NCBI GenBank assembly: GCA_013433145.1
Contig: CM024191.1
Coordinates: 1,504,501 to 1,568,500, forward strand
Reading direction: 5' to 3'
DNA: 64,000 bases
From: Ascaris suum
Lineage: Eukaryota; Nematoda; Chromadorea; Rhabditida; Ascarididae
Shown: piece after piece, positions 48,401 through 63,400 of the stretch
Numbering within the stretch: the first letter of the stretch is position 1
Layout: the number at the start of each line of letters is the position of its first letter
The notes under the pieces: generated by a model
Told to the model about the DNA's origin: nothing
Seen by the model: the letters and a program-made list of their open reading frames with translations, nothing else
Databases searched by the model: none
Made by a program: the position numbers and the translations under genes

Positions 48401-51400
48401 AGGGTACTAAGCCGTTACCCTACCATCCCACATCTTAACTTCTACTTCGAACCCCCTCGTGTCAGCAGGCATGAGGCATCAATGCCTTCTAGCAAGTTAA
48501 ACACGAAATTCGATGAGCAGTTATGGTTTATCAAAGCAGACTAAACCCATGCCCTTCTCTCACACGTACGTTTAACCTGATCGGAGGCAATGGAATCTCA
48601 TGCCCCCTGGCAAGAATGGTTCGCAGAACAACTGAAGCGTGGGAGAGTGGCATAATGGATGTGTCCTTATTCGGATGTCGGAGGACTGTGACTCAAATCT
48701 GCGCTGCTCCCTGCACTTTCTACTTCCATCTCTCTCTCGCACTAACGGCGTCTTAACGTTGACGTAAGCCGCACCTAAACAAGACTACAGCTAACAGCCA
48801 AAGCTCGATTGTTCAGCACTTCTAAGCTTGTTTCTGGTGGTATTTGGTCAAACAGTTGCCTTTTTAAACAGTAATTTTGAAGCCCAAAGTAATAGCCACA
48901 TCTAGTTCACCCTTTTCTTTACTAAACTCTTGTACCTCAAGCATTCAGGTTTAGCTAGGGGGATCTCTGCAATAAAAAATCCATTGAAACTCACCACATT
49001 CGACTACTGAAACTTAAAGAAAAACTTAACATCCGTATTCGCCTAGCGCTAAATGAACGCTAATAGCAAAATATTAAAAGAAAAGCATCTTTTATGATTC
49101 TAGAAGAGAACTTCACAAAAGTTAAAAGTTATAAATTTTCTTGATAGTAACGCCTCAATCATTGTTCCCATAAAAATGACGTCATACTATAGAGTTCCAA
49201 TAACCCACTGATGACATCTCCCACAAATCGCTTTTGCAATCTATAAACAAAAAACTCCGTAATTTAATATCATCTAGTAACGCAATAATTGGGATCTTCA
49301 GAGTTTTTTTTTTTTTCATTGGTCTTAACAGAAAACAAAGCTGACATACTTTCCGCATTCTTTTGCGCTTCAGCATTCTCGCTGTTTCGATCCTCCTCTC
49401 TTTGCATTCGTTTCAAATATGAGTCGCTGAAAATTTGCTCACAATTCCAGACGATATAACCTCAAAAAAGATCGCCTTCTGAATCAAAAAGTACCCTAGA
49501 ATAAAAGAACCTTTTTATGCATTTGATTGCCTATCTTTAATATTGGGGGCTTGATTTGTTTCAACAATTTTAGCCCAAAAAGGGCTTTTTGATGATAATG
49601 TGATGAACCGCGATGTTAATGAAGACTTCGTGAACAAGAAGAAACTAAGTTGTACTGCTTTATATTAACGCATTGACAACTTTTAAAGAAATGTGAAAAT
49701 TATGATGAGTTTTCAAATGGAAGCCTCTAATTCTACGAATGAACCCGGCTGATAAACTACAATAAAATTCTATCGCGTGTCAGTACTTGCCGCACTAGAA
49801 TGATAAACAGCACGGTAAGATGATGCTAGAGTATTTCAAGTGAGTGACCTTGCAGAAACAGTAACCAATTTCAGGGATTTTATTTGGTGAGCGGTTTTAA
49901 ACTTACATCTGTAGCAATAATAAAGATTCCAGAAATGCAAAGATCTCGCTTGTGATAGATATTTTATGCGGAAAGTCATCTCATTGAGATAAGGCAACTG
50001 ACCGCATAACCCAAACTGGCTCTGCATCATTGCTATTTTCGCATTTCGCCGACTCTTCAGTGGTGTTAGGAGCGTTGTGCCGTTTTCCGATTTCGTTCCA
50101 ACCGTTTTCATCTGGCCAATGATGCTCTCCCTGTTAACAATCCAAAGTAATCGGAAGCATTCTGAAAGAATTACACTACCCCCTCCCCCTTCAGTTCTTT
50201 CCTACCGGAAAAATGCATCATCAAAAGTCGACAACGAAGAATGAAAATGAAGCTTTAAGCGTTAAAAATCAAGTAGTGTAGCAGCAAGAATGTTTCGCCA
50301 AGAAGACCACATGAAGAATGAGAAGCCTTGATGGAACTATTACTCTATCAAAGATAAATGCAAATCCGGCTTCGCTGACAATACAACCTGAATAAACATT
50401 TAATTGCGGTTTTGAAATCAGACCCCAACATATTCCTAACGAGGATAACTTGCCAGTTGCGAAGAACTCGATGAAACAGGATTGGATCGTGGCGTGTTCG
50501 GTTGTGTGCAATGAGACGTTGCTGCAAAACAGTGACTGCTATGCGGAGGTGGTGGAATGGCATGATTTTGCGCATTGCCAGCTGTTGCTGTCGTGTTTAC
50601 AGTGCCTATTTGTGGTGCTATGCTTGTGTTCGGCGTCTGACCAGGACGTGACGCTGCCATCGACTGTGGCGACTGCGCGGTATGTGGTGTTTGTAGAGGA
50701 TCGCCAAGCGGAAATGCGGCCATCGGGAAGAGACCCATCTGCTGACCATGTTGAAATTGTTGCAGTATTGCAGCCGCTAACTGAAAATCGCTATATTATG
50801 CGCCTCATACATTAGTGATTTATAGCGAGGAAAAAACCAAGCAAGAGGCAGTAGAAATTACACTTCGAGCGTTTTTAATGAGCATATTTTAAAAAAAAAT
50901 TCAAAATTAAGCGAGAAAAGCAGTAGAATCAAAATATTCGTCACTAGTGGCGGCATTTTTAATGGAATATGCTTTCCTCCGGAAAAACATTCAGAACTTT
51001 TTACTGCGGAAATGTCAACTCTAGCTCTCAGTTTCATGTCTAATAATAACTTCACAATTGCTAAGTAAGTGAATCTATCTAGCTTTATTATTTTGCAAAT
51101 TATTCAACACAAATCATAGGCGTCATACGCGAAACAACTTCATATTCCGCATAAATGCTGGTGAAAAGGTCAAGTGTTAAGCACACTATATCGAGCACTG
51201 TAATAGGATATGCCCCAATTAAAGACACCTAAGTGATAGTGTCGATGCAAAGCTTCGCATGAGAGAATCAATATTTTCAATTATGAATGAGGAAGACATA
51301 GCGTACGTTTCCCTTTATATCACTCTTGCAGCCACCCACAGCACATTTTACCTATATAGCGTTTCAGTGCATAAAGCCCCACATTCAGATCGAAGCCGTG

Positions 51401-54400
51401 AGAATACTTCGTTGAATGGAAGAAATTCATCCCATGTGGGAACTTCATTTGGATGTTAATCGACTATTAGTCCTTAGATACAATGGATATACCGCTTGCG
51501 CATTTAGTTTCAATGGGTTGGCTACTTCTTGCTCCTCGAGTTCTGCTTAATGTCAATGCAGCATGATTTCAGCGTTCCTAAACCATATCGACCACTTTCG
51601 GCAGATGGGTGGCAATTGATGTGCTGCACGAAGCTCAACTCCTCCTCATCGCGAGCTAATTTTAATGATGGCTAACGTAGCTACCCAAATGAACTTTTAG
51701 CCAAATCAGAAGAGACCGTAGCAACGTATCCATCTATACAATGCGATACAAACAATTCTTTGGGCACGAAAAGTTGAGATTACTTTGAATACAATTTCGT
51801 ATTAAAAACATCACAGCTAAATTCCAAGATTTTCCAGAAACCAACGCTTACGTTCATATATGAAATGCTAAGTGAGAGTTAAGCTTCAGAGAAAAAAAAT
51901 TCGAATGCGGCACTTCGCCACTTTTTTAAAGGGGAATTTCTACTCGAGTGGGATGAGCTGAACCTAGCGCGTAAACGCTCAACTCGCATTTAACGAATCG
52001 GTGGATATGCTGTCAACAAACTTTCTCACATTTAAAATCCATCTTCATCAGGATTGCTTTACATTTCAACAATACTTTTTGATTGTTCCATTTTCGATAA
52101 ACGGCTGATTGCGCAATACATAAGAGATATAACCATATATAATTTGAAAAAACAATCCAACAGTTATTTTTCTAACTATTTCTGCACTGACACCGATGAA
52201 AATAGTACCTGAGGAGTTACAGGCTGCTGAGCACCAGGGAAGAACATTGGTTGTGCAGGTGGAAAATAAGCCGGGAAATGAGTGGCTGGTGGCTGCGCAA
52301 ACGCTGCAGCTGATTGGGCAACTTGGGGGAGAGTAGCCGAAAAAGGGAGGTTGGGCATAGGGGCGTGCTGTGAAGGACTCTGTTGCTGAGCAGCCTTCAC
52401 CATTGCACACACTGAACCCTGCTGTGGAAAATGATTCTGATAGAGCGATTGTTGCGCCAAAGGCGTCGTAGAAGGCAACTGCGATAGACCATATGAATTC
52501 TTCAGCTGGTTCAGCGAGGGTGGCACCCGTTGCTCTGTAGTAGATGCCACTTTAACGTCAGCTGCACCGAACGGTAACGCTGCCTGAAAATATCCATCTC
52601 TATTGTGAACAAAAGACTTTTTTCCCTTCCGTTTCCAAATTCTAGACGGCGCCTCCATAAGAAATCTCTTCAAAATGGGCTCAGAGGTGAAGAAAATAAA
52701 CATCCAAACGGGCATTAGCTCAGTATACACACCACTGATGGCTTTTACAGCAAAACGTTTCCATACAATTCACTTAGAAAGGAATTTTCCACTCTCACAA
52801 AAAATGCACATTTCGATACTGTGAAGCAACAGTGGAAATTTTGTAATCGTAAACTTAGCAGCCATTAGTAAAATTTAAAAAAATATACAAGATGCTTTGC
52901 TCAACTTCAGTAAAATACTGCTCAACTTTGTTCAGTAAAATACAACTTCAGTAAAATATGCAAAAATACTGCTCAACTTGCTCAATAAACGATCACTGCA
53001 AACTTACACAATCGGGTAACGCATTAACTTATGCATGCATTGAGATGAACAGATAACAATAATTGACTAACACACGTGTAACAAATCTGATAACTGAATT
53101 GTTCTTTCATGTAGACGAATCCTCCCCTCCCTTCCCTCCCCCCCCCCCCCCCCCCCACATTTCTTAGAAGTTCAATCGCTTTTTCATTTGAGGCTGTCCA
53201 TGAGATGGAACTTTCAGCTCGACGTTCAATAATTCTAAAAGGAGATTCGGTTGGAGTGCCAATAAGCAGACGGCTTCATTTGATGATCGTATTCCTATGC
53301 TAGATAAGCGATCGAACGCAACTCAGTAATTTCACATTTATGCGCATGCGATGTTTACTTGCATAATTTCACTGGCTGAAGTATGTGAGCATTAATTGAT
53401 GCATAATTTAGACTATTTCATTAGATACTAATGAACACTTCATGTGCATATACGAGAATATTTTCAACTATGCTAATAATCGCAAACAAAACTTTCATTC
53501 CACACTCGTTTAATCCTCAATTCTCATATATTTCACACTCGAATAAATAATTCGCGCAGCAGTGCATATATTCACAAAGAAAATATTAATCAATTCTCGC
53601 TGATAAACTACGTCGCCGATGACCCACTTTTTGCATATTATCCAACCGAAAAGTTATAAAAGATTCGTTTTCAATAGACTACAAGTGCGAAATGCGCCTA
53701 TACTACTTCCGAAGGACTAAAGCGATAGAGTGGGAGGGGGAGGGGGGGGGGGGGGAGTGATGGCGAAAGTGGAGGAAAACACCACAAAACAAAACGGATT
53801 TATTTGCAATAACTGCTTAAAAAAGTATCAATTTTTGAATATTCGACTACCTTCAAGGGTTATTCCACCATAACGCATGCTTTCGTATAAGTTGAAAAAT
53901 GTTCACCAAAAAGTGATTTCATCTGATGTCAGCGAACGATTCTCTAACCATTCAAGTATTGAATGCATATTTAATCAATTAGTGCAAGATGGTGAATTTC
54001 TAAAGTTGGATTACACAATAAAATAATATGCAGATTAATTTTCGATGAAGTTTGCTGATTGCAATAAAACAAAAAAGTGTTTGCATCAAAAGCTGCCAAC
54101 ATTTTCCACGAATTTGTTCAATGATGGGGGAGAGACCGAAAACGATTTTCAAAGATACATACACCATAAAAAACACCACAATACCATTAAAAAAAAAAAG
54201 AAAAAAAAATTCACATAGAAATGGCCCGTGATAAAATGAACCTAATAAGTCCTAAAATGGAACGTTTGCGTTTAAAAAGCATGAAGAGCCTATAAATACG
54301 ATACATGCATTAGGAAGATTAATTACTAGGAAATATATACATCGGACATAATCATCAATGCATTCATTCGAACGGAACGAATCATCGAAAATAACACAAA

Positions 54401-57400
54401 CGAACAAAAACGCATTTCTTAAAAACATGAACGGCAGGCAAACGACAAGCGAATTGATGCACAACGGGGATAAACACTGTTTGAGATCATGCATCGTTGA
54501 TCAGTCCTTTAGGCATCATCACACCATTGATGCATCCCGTTAAACACAACTACTAGTTCATTTATAGCACGACGGCACCATCGGATGTACAAGATTAATC
54601 GTTTCCGATACTCTACAGCAACAACGGTATTGCCATAAGATGCGAAGCCTCGACGCCATCACTCTGTTCTTTCGGAAGCAATCACCAGATATATCATCTT
54701 CCAGAAGCTGTAAACGAACGACAAACGAATGGAAACATATCGCGAGCAACAACGCAAAAAAAAAAAAGTTTTTTGGTAGCAGATGAACGTAAAGGCGAGA
54801 GTCTAAAGAAGTGCAAATAGAAAAAAAAAAAAAAAAACTGTACAACAGAAGTAACGAGAATCATGCAAATTTTGTAGCACATGAACGAATATGCATAACA
54901 AGAAATGAGGCGCAATACACACAACGAGGTAATTCTCTGAAATAACCTCATCGAGTGAAGCAGTAAGCGCTGAAGATGAGACACCACCTAATGAACAATC
55001 ATTGGCATTGCTCAGCAGCTGAGCCAGCTCTTTCTCGTCAATCTGCAACGTCGCATTTCATGAGCCCACTGTAAATGCGCCCATTTCAACTCATCTTCAA
55101 TATAAACCTTAAGTTCGATAACAGTGAAGCTGACAAATCATTAAAGTTGGACATACAAGTGAACAACAGAAACTGAGGTTATGAAGTAAAAACATATTTG
55201 CTTTGATTTCGGCTATGCAAAATGGGAATCAACGTAATATACTGTTTAAAAAAATTCAGAGAATAAAAGTGGTGTCCTTTATCACCAAAAACACAGGTAA
55301 ATGATGAGACAAGTTTATCAATGTGTAATTAACCGCTATCAAAATATAAACATTGGAATGTGTCCGCCAATAAGACGATTCCTGCACTCACTCGTTCGGA
55401 ACTAGTCCTGCAGCGAACGATGAGACGCTAAATATTTGCAAAAACGAGCCATGAAGAAAGACAGGTTTTTGAGAACTAACCTTTTTAATATTTTTGTTTT
55501 GGATCCGCCGATTGATTTCCTTGTCGATTTCGTTCATCTGCTTCTTGATGAGCACCGACGTGCGACAATCGTTAGCCGAATTTTGTGAAGATGTTTCTTG
55601 CGACTGTCGACATGACGAGCTCTTGTTAATACAGGATGCGGATGCCGAAGGCGCGGTAACTGAATCCGCAGCGTCTGTTGCAGATTCATGCCCCAGCTGT
55701 TTAGCACTTCCATCATCACTTTTCGTTTCCAGAGTGGGCACTTCAGCGCTCGAGCATGCCTCTAAAGTGTCTCCAGATGCACTTGTCTCTTCATTGGAAA
55801 TATTCTGCAAATAAGAAGCAATCGCTGCGCAATTCGTAAATTATATGGCCAAATATATCAACATTTACTTGATCAAAAATCATGAATTTCAGATTTTAGA
55901 TCTAATAGAGGATCACACTAACACAACCAATTTTGGCACATTTGTGATAATTGAGGATCAAACTCAACGAACTGATGAAATAAATCTACTGGAGTTATCA
56001 GCAAATATCGGCAGATAACAATAAAAATAATGTGCAATTTCGCAAAACAAATCGCCTATTATTAAATAAGGGTAACAATATGCTGTATAAGAACATATCG
56101 AATATATTGTGTCCACTTTTGTTTGTATGAATGACAACCATTGTGCATTTTTCAAAAAAGAATTATCTCTTTTTCGAAATGAGATACCTTTTTTACTATT
56201 TTTATATAGCATGAAAACATCTGCATCTGGCATACTCTTACTGATATCATTGCAGGAAGTGGGGCGAAGATTTACATAGAAACTTCCTGAGGTACTATTA
56301 GTGTACTTAGAAAGTATGTGGACTACTGATATTATCAATAACAATATCATCGAATTAATCTACTGTTCAATCAAACTTGAATATCACTCCAAATAAACTG
56401 AATACTTTGTTAACTAATTTTATCAGAAGTCAAGTGATTATAATAATATAATAATAATAAAATATTTAGCGAAAAGATTTTATAGAAGCGGAAGAATTCA
56501 CTTTAAAATTGCAATAACGAATCAAAAAGCAAATTTTAAGACGATGTATCAAATGTTGGCTTCATCTGTTTTAGTCCACCTATCTAGACCGCCTTTACTC
56601 TCTCCTTTGGACGACGTTAATACGACGCGCATAAACGCAACCTGGAAGCGCCCACTGACCTTGAAAGCATGCCACCTATGTACATTTGCGCAGACCAATA
56701 AAACAGTTTAAGTAAAACACTGTTTCCGGCATCGCTTCGCTTCTAAACAACGATTCCCTCCTCTCCTCTCTCCCCCCCCCCTCCTTCCTCCTCTCCTCTC
56801 CCTCCTTATCCTTGCTCTTTGTCCTCTCTTGCATAAATTTATGAAAACACCATGATAATTACTACCTTTTCACCGCTACACGACACTTCTTCAGCACTAT
56901 TTTTCGACTCGGCATCTTTGGCGCTTCGACATTTTTCCACATCAATGCAATCTAAAACGATGTATTCACATAAGAAATACTCTTCCTACACAACGAAACT
57001 TAGTAGCTATATCATTCGCTTATCAGCGTAACATCAAAACATGCTCATGGCTCATAAGTTAACGTTGACCGTTAAAACAATACCGAACAAACTTGTAAAT
57101 GAATGATGATGAAAAGAAATTAAAAATAATGTGCATACTCAACAACATAACAAGCTTTACTATTTTATGTGCCGAAGAAAATTATAGCTGATGAGACCGA
57201 GAATGTGCACCACAAAGTATCAGTACATATACTGTAAAATATTATTTGAAAGTTTCAGTTTATTATACAGGACTTGGGAGAACATAAAGCGTGTTCGGAA
57301 ATAGTTCGAAAATTGAAAATATGACAACCCATAGTACTGAAAAAAAAATGCATTTGTCCATTGCAGTAACTCTCTTAAAATGGCGCTAAGTGAACGAGCA

Positions 57401-60400
57401 TTTTACGAGTTCAATTCTGAAATTCGTTTTTTTTTTTGTCAAAACTGAGAGTATTCCTGAAGATAGCGCTTGGAAGGCAATGATACCATCATTTAGAAAG
57501 GACAGCAACGCTCAAGGCTGCCCTCCATATAGCGCTAATGGCATTTTAAAGACAAAAAAGCTTAATGCACTATAAGTTACTCATTAAATGAGTTCAGCGT
57601 GCAATCTGTTATCGTCGCAATATATGCAATCATATTCTTTGCTCAGAAATTAATAAATAATCCGAATTAAAAATAACATAACACACACACAAAAAAAAAA
57701 CTGAAAACAATCTCAGCTGTAACATTCAATATATGCTGACGCACCAAAACTGCAATTAAAATTCATCCAAAGCGACACCTTTTAACAATCTAACACAACT
57801 CTGTGCTAAACGCTTGTGAAAGAAAATTTCAACTAAAGTATACTTGTCGTATAAAACGTAATATCTCGCTTTCTCTTTGATCTATTATATGGGAAGCGTT
57901 ACTCCTTTCGTTATGTTATATGATAATATCAAAAACATTGCATTGTATATAACGTAAAAATAAGACATGCATCATCATATGAAGAAGATATATTTGTCAA
58001 ATAATTCGCTTAAGGATTCTACTTAACGATAATATTCGATCCCTTTAACTTCAATAAACGCAAGCAGTAGGGCTCTCATAAAAAACGCTAAGCGTGAGAG
58101 CAATTTTAGCGCTCTAGAGCGCTTTAAGAATATGATTGACTATTTTTTCACAAAGAAATGTGACAAGACGATATGTGGCAATCAGTTCGTTCTCATATTT
58201 CCTTTCTTTTTCGCAGTTTATACCCGTTAAATAAACTTATTTAAATGAAGTAAGCCTAAAATAATGAAATTTTCTTTCATTTAATGCCATATTATAATAT
58301 AAAAAAAAGAGACTATCTCAGTGTTTACTAAAATATTTTACTCCTATCAAGTCAATTGTAACGTAGAAATTACCAATTATAAATTGGAGGAAATATTGCT
58401 ATTAAAGAGTAAGAGTAAGAGTAAGTACTATAAAGACATGTGTAATTACGGTGCAAAAAAAGTGACCAACGATTGTTTCGTTGACGTGATTTTGCTTCTA
58501 TACAATGAGATTTGCTCACTTATTCACGCAATCATTTTAATAGTTTTTATATTTAAAGATATCTATCTTGAAAAACTTTTAATGAATCGAGATACAAATA
58601 CTTTTTTTCAAAGTGCGTTTGTGAAATTTTCATCAATATATTTTTATAGCGATATTTTATGCTATCGCCAATGGAAGTGACCTATTCAGGAATATTTTTA
58701 GTTGCACTACAATTACTAATTAAACCATTTGATATGAGAAGTGCTATAGGTAATACATAGAGAAAAATGTAAAATAGGAACGAGAAATTTGCATTAAACA
58801 CCATCAATGCTCGGATTGTCTGTTAAAGTTGTTGAATTGAAACTCGTATAGAAGTGATTTAGGCTGAACAAAATGATGTGGCTTTCTGAATAAACACTAG
58901 CAATTCAAAAATTTTAATAAATTCGATCAAAACAGCATGTACCGAATAAGTATTGAAATTTTTCGAAATGAACAGAAAATATGATTCTACCCAGAAGTCA
59001 CGTTAATGATTGAAAGGTGCAACGGACGACAATCTAAATGACAATATATATTACGCTTCGCAAAATCACCTATTCACCTGGATTTTTCTTCAGACAACGA
59101 TGATCGCCGTTTATGACGCCGGCGACCATCACTGCGTTCATACGTTTAGCCGAAAGGAAATATTTGTGCGCAAAGCTTAAACAATGATCCGCTTCATTAC
59201 ACAAACAGAGCTAAAATTTTCTCATTTCCCCAAATACGCCACTTCGCCTCATCCCTAATCGAGTGGAGATACATGCTTCTTTTAAGCGTATAATCAACTC
59301 ATTTATGTTGAAAAAATCTTTAATGATGAAGGTTGGTAAACACATTTCACAGCCGCAACGGAGTGTCCTCGACCTTCCCTTCGAACGAAAATATTCAATG
59401 ATCTGATGTAGTCCTTCTTTTGAACACCACTCAAACTCCGTCGCAACGATGCCATCTCATGTTCGAGATTTCCTTCGCTAGATGTTTGTGTGAAAGCAAA
59501 ACATCGTCATCATCAACTAACACTTCCTGCTGGGCTACATTCTCAACGGAGCACATATGCACAAATAATAACTTTTGATGACGTCTTCTTGCGCCCTTCT
59601 CCGAAATATTTTGCAAATTGACCAATTCTTTTCCAAACAAAAGTGAGACATCAATTTTCTTTTGGTTCAGTGGCTCCCAGATAAGGATGAATAATGACAA
59701 TATTATATGAAAAGCTAAGAGGAATTCGTTGTTCACTCTTAAACCCTTGCATAAATAACGTCAATATTCGTGGGATTTGCGACATATATCATCTATGGGA
59801 AGTGAATGTGAAATGTGTGTGAATTAGCGATCATCTTCCAAAAATTTTCTTACAAAATTTTACAACTAATGTTCACTAATATTGTAATTTGTGATCTCAT
59901 AAGCTGATCATACAAAATCGTTCGAGTAAAAAAAAAAAGAAAAAAGAAGAACGCTGCAGCTTTCATGTGCTGTAAAATTTTCACGGTTTACAGATCGCTG
60001 AGAAGGCAACTGAATGCGAAGATATCAAAGAACCAGTTTGTATGGATGTTCACAAGAAAAGGACAAAAAAAAAAATTTAACGCCTCACTTATGAAGCAAA
60101 AATGTATAAGCATTAAGCGGGAAAGTTTTTTACTGAATTGAAAAATTAACGTGGAGCGGAGCTCTTTCGCTTCCTTCAAAGAAACACATCACTAAATCCC
60201 TGTAGATCTATCGTCAATGTCAACAGACTTCAGCGCATCCATCAATTTCAGTTAAGCATTAAGAGTATCTGTTCTCCACTTCAACTGCAACCTTCACGCT
60301 AAAATTTGCATAATCGGCGTACGCATCGAATGTGCATTACATAAACCTTACTAAAACATAACCAAATATCACTTTTCTTAATCGATAGAATAAATAACAA

Positions 60401-63400
60401 TTTTTTTAAAATTGAAATACTGTAAAACAAAATATATTGCTGCAAAAAACAACTATAGACTAATGCAAACACGTTGTTTAAAGTGCATGAATTATTCCCC
60501 TGTGGAGCACTATTCATCGTAGCCTGAAACTGGATTTTTAGCTATTATTAAACAACTAATTAATCCATATCAATTGCAAACCAAGCAATCCATACAACAA
60601 ACCAATCATTATTGCACGAAAATGAATTCAGTCCATCAACACGGATGCAAACGATAGTGATGCTTGGATTAGAGAAGAATGAGTGTGAATGCAAGTATGA
60701 TAACTGTATTCAGTTATCACACTTGCTTGTTTCACTCACTAATCAGCTCAACATTACTAAGAACTTCTACGATGCACGGCTATGGTTTCATATAAAAATG
60801 CCGCAACATTTACGGAAACGAGCAGGTCACAGAGAAATCGATGCAATAAAAATATGATAGTAGGAGGGAAATATTCGCAAGCTTTCGTTGCAGAAATTAT
60901 TAAGAACTGCACATCTGTCTATAGCTTATAACGTTTTAAGCATAAGCACAGACGCACTCAACGAAGCTCGCACACAAAGGTAAAGGGATGAGGGTGGAGA
61001 GTGGAGCAGTAGAAAGACAGAAATTCTTTTCTTAAACGCCAATATTATGCCAAAGGCAAAAAAAAAAACCAAACTCTCTTATTACAGCCTATCACTGCGC
61101 CACCTAGACAGTCACTTAAGTAACGCATAGAATAGGGCTTAAAAATTATGACAAGCGTCTTTGTATTTGCCTTTGCTGACGCGCTAAAAAATGCCCTCAC
61201 CTCGCTATGCAGTGCGTCGCTCTATATTAGTACACCAAATCCAAATTCTATCATTTCAATCTCTCAACGGAAATCTCTTATCAAACGATTTGCATTGCAC
61301 GGATTCATAAGCATAAGAGCGAAACACCTCTAAATAACCAATTTACAGCTCTCTATGACAGTAATAAACACGAAAATGTTGCTCTCTTCTGTGGATCTAT
61401 AGACTATCGACAGAAAAATACGAGGAAACATCAAGTCTGTATAGAAGGCAGAATTTCTTTCTTCAAATTGGTCGGCAAAACATAACGGAACAATAAATCT
61501 TCTTTGGAAGTTTATTTGCGCACATTCTCAACGCTCAAAAATGTAAACATTTCTTCTATCTGACATAAGAATCATGAATTTCGATCGATCTTTTTTCTTT
61601 TCTCCTCCAACGAAACTATGAATGTGGCAATTTGCCCGAGGGCACAACTATTGGTCACATGGAGCGGATTGCCAATAAGCACGAAAAAATACTCACCAGT
61701 TTGCTGCACGTTTGCAGAATGGTCCGATTCACGTTCGACATCATGGATTTGATCAGTATGCACTGATACATCCGCTGCAGAGTGGGCATTGGTCGGCGGA
61801 TAGTCGTGCTCAGAAGACGGTGTCTGCTCGGTGAAAACAGATGCTACACAGCTATGTGATTCTTCCTGAAAGTATGCTAGCAATCAACGAATGCAGCGAA
61901 GCGAAACGCCGATTCGAGGCATATTCGTTGGGTGCGATGCGCTCGTTGTCAACGTATATCTCTAATTGAATTTTATTACGCAGTGCACTTAATGAGGTGC
62001 TCGTTGTGTACGAATCTATAAAAATTTATTGCGATCTCTTTATTGCAACATCGCATTTGCACAACACCATATAGTGCTAATTAACGACCACCATATGGCC
62101 ACTGAATACGCGCTAATAGCAGTATTTGCCATATTCTCAGAAGAGAAGAATGTGATGAAACGAAGGCCTTTCGAAATATGCAATTATTTCCTACCTTAAA
62201 AAATGTTTTCTTTGTACTCAACAAAAATTTTGGAACAAAGAGTGTCTTTTCGTCTCTGAAATCAACCTTCTTATTTACCCACAACTTTCATCAAAAATAC
62301 TTTTACATTAAATTATAGATTCATTACATTAGTTTTGCCCATAAATAAATCACCCACAGGAAATTACTACAAAAATCTATTACAGTGAAATTTTTAGAAC
62401 CAATTTTTCAAACCCCCCCTTTTTCTAGTCATAATCGGTTTGATATGCTGAATTATATGAATGGTGAAAGTCGAAGGAGTGTGTACCGTTTTCCCAGTTT
62501 GGGCAGGCGGCTCGCGATGCGGGTAGGTTTCTTCGACAGATAAACCAGAAGCAGACTGCGCAAGCTGTGCAGTACTGGGTGCCGAATCAACCCTCAAATG
62601 CTGTTGCATCCGCTCACTAAGCGCTGCAACAGGCATGCGAGCCGCTTCGGCCTCATTCCAGACTGCGGTCGGCTCTTTTGCAGACGCTGCCTCAGTGCTA
62701 CTGCCAAAACACTGCAATTCTTAACTGTTTTTTCCTGATCTAATCAGCAAATAAAAAATGCTGTTTCATTCATTAATGCAATAGACTATATCAGCAAAAA
62801 CCAGGAAGCATAGCTCATTCGTCGAGTTTGCAGCACAGGTGCATTCCATAAACAGGGGTAAACTTCAGTATAAGTTTAAAGCGACAGCACATAATTCTGA
62901 CATAATGGATTAAGGTTCCATTTGAGGCCGCTCTTTTTTTAAAATACGGCCGCAGTGACATTCGATGAACACAACCGATAAAGCCCACGTGGCAACTATA
63001 ATTTCGTCAAGGCATTCATATGGATGGCCTTAAACAGCCTCGAGCTGAAGTCGATCTGTCGATTGTGATGCACCTAACATTGCTCACGTGACTCTCCCAC
63101 AAGCATCATAATTCAGTATGATCGCATTTGAATAAAAAAGCAAAATCAGCATTTACCGCTAACGTCATTATTACTCAGTCAACATTACTTGTATTACCGG
63201 ATCAAATACATTTCCCACGGACAAACTACAAACAGCTTCTCATGGTCACATGGTCTTTAAATTTAAATGTGCAAACATTCAGCATCTCCAAAATTTCCGT
63301 TACTTTCTTTCTTCTTGAGATACAGCCTCCACGCTGGGTTCATACCAATATTGTTACCATAGAAATATTCAGACATCAATATTTTTGACAACGTGATAAA

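Larger units (their letters stand above)
52584..54946 (-). other. lin-10 intron with opposed G and C tracts
   Basis: 2.4-kb intron containing C19 at 53138-53156, G14 at 53742-53755 (plus-strand orientation) and a degenerate tandem repeat at 52895-52988. No coding feature recognised. Confidence 0.6.

Noticed and set aside
58321..58680. 119-residue plus-strand frame inside a lin-10 intron
   Set aside because: Composition (Lys, Ile, Phe, Tyr, Asn) is what extremely AT-rich DNA yields; GTG start, no family, no splice support.
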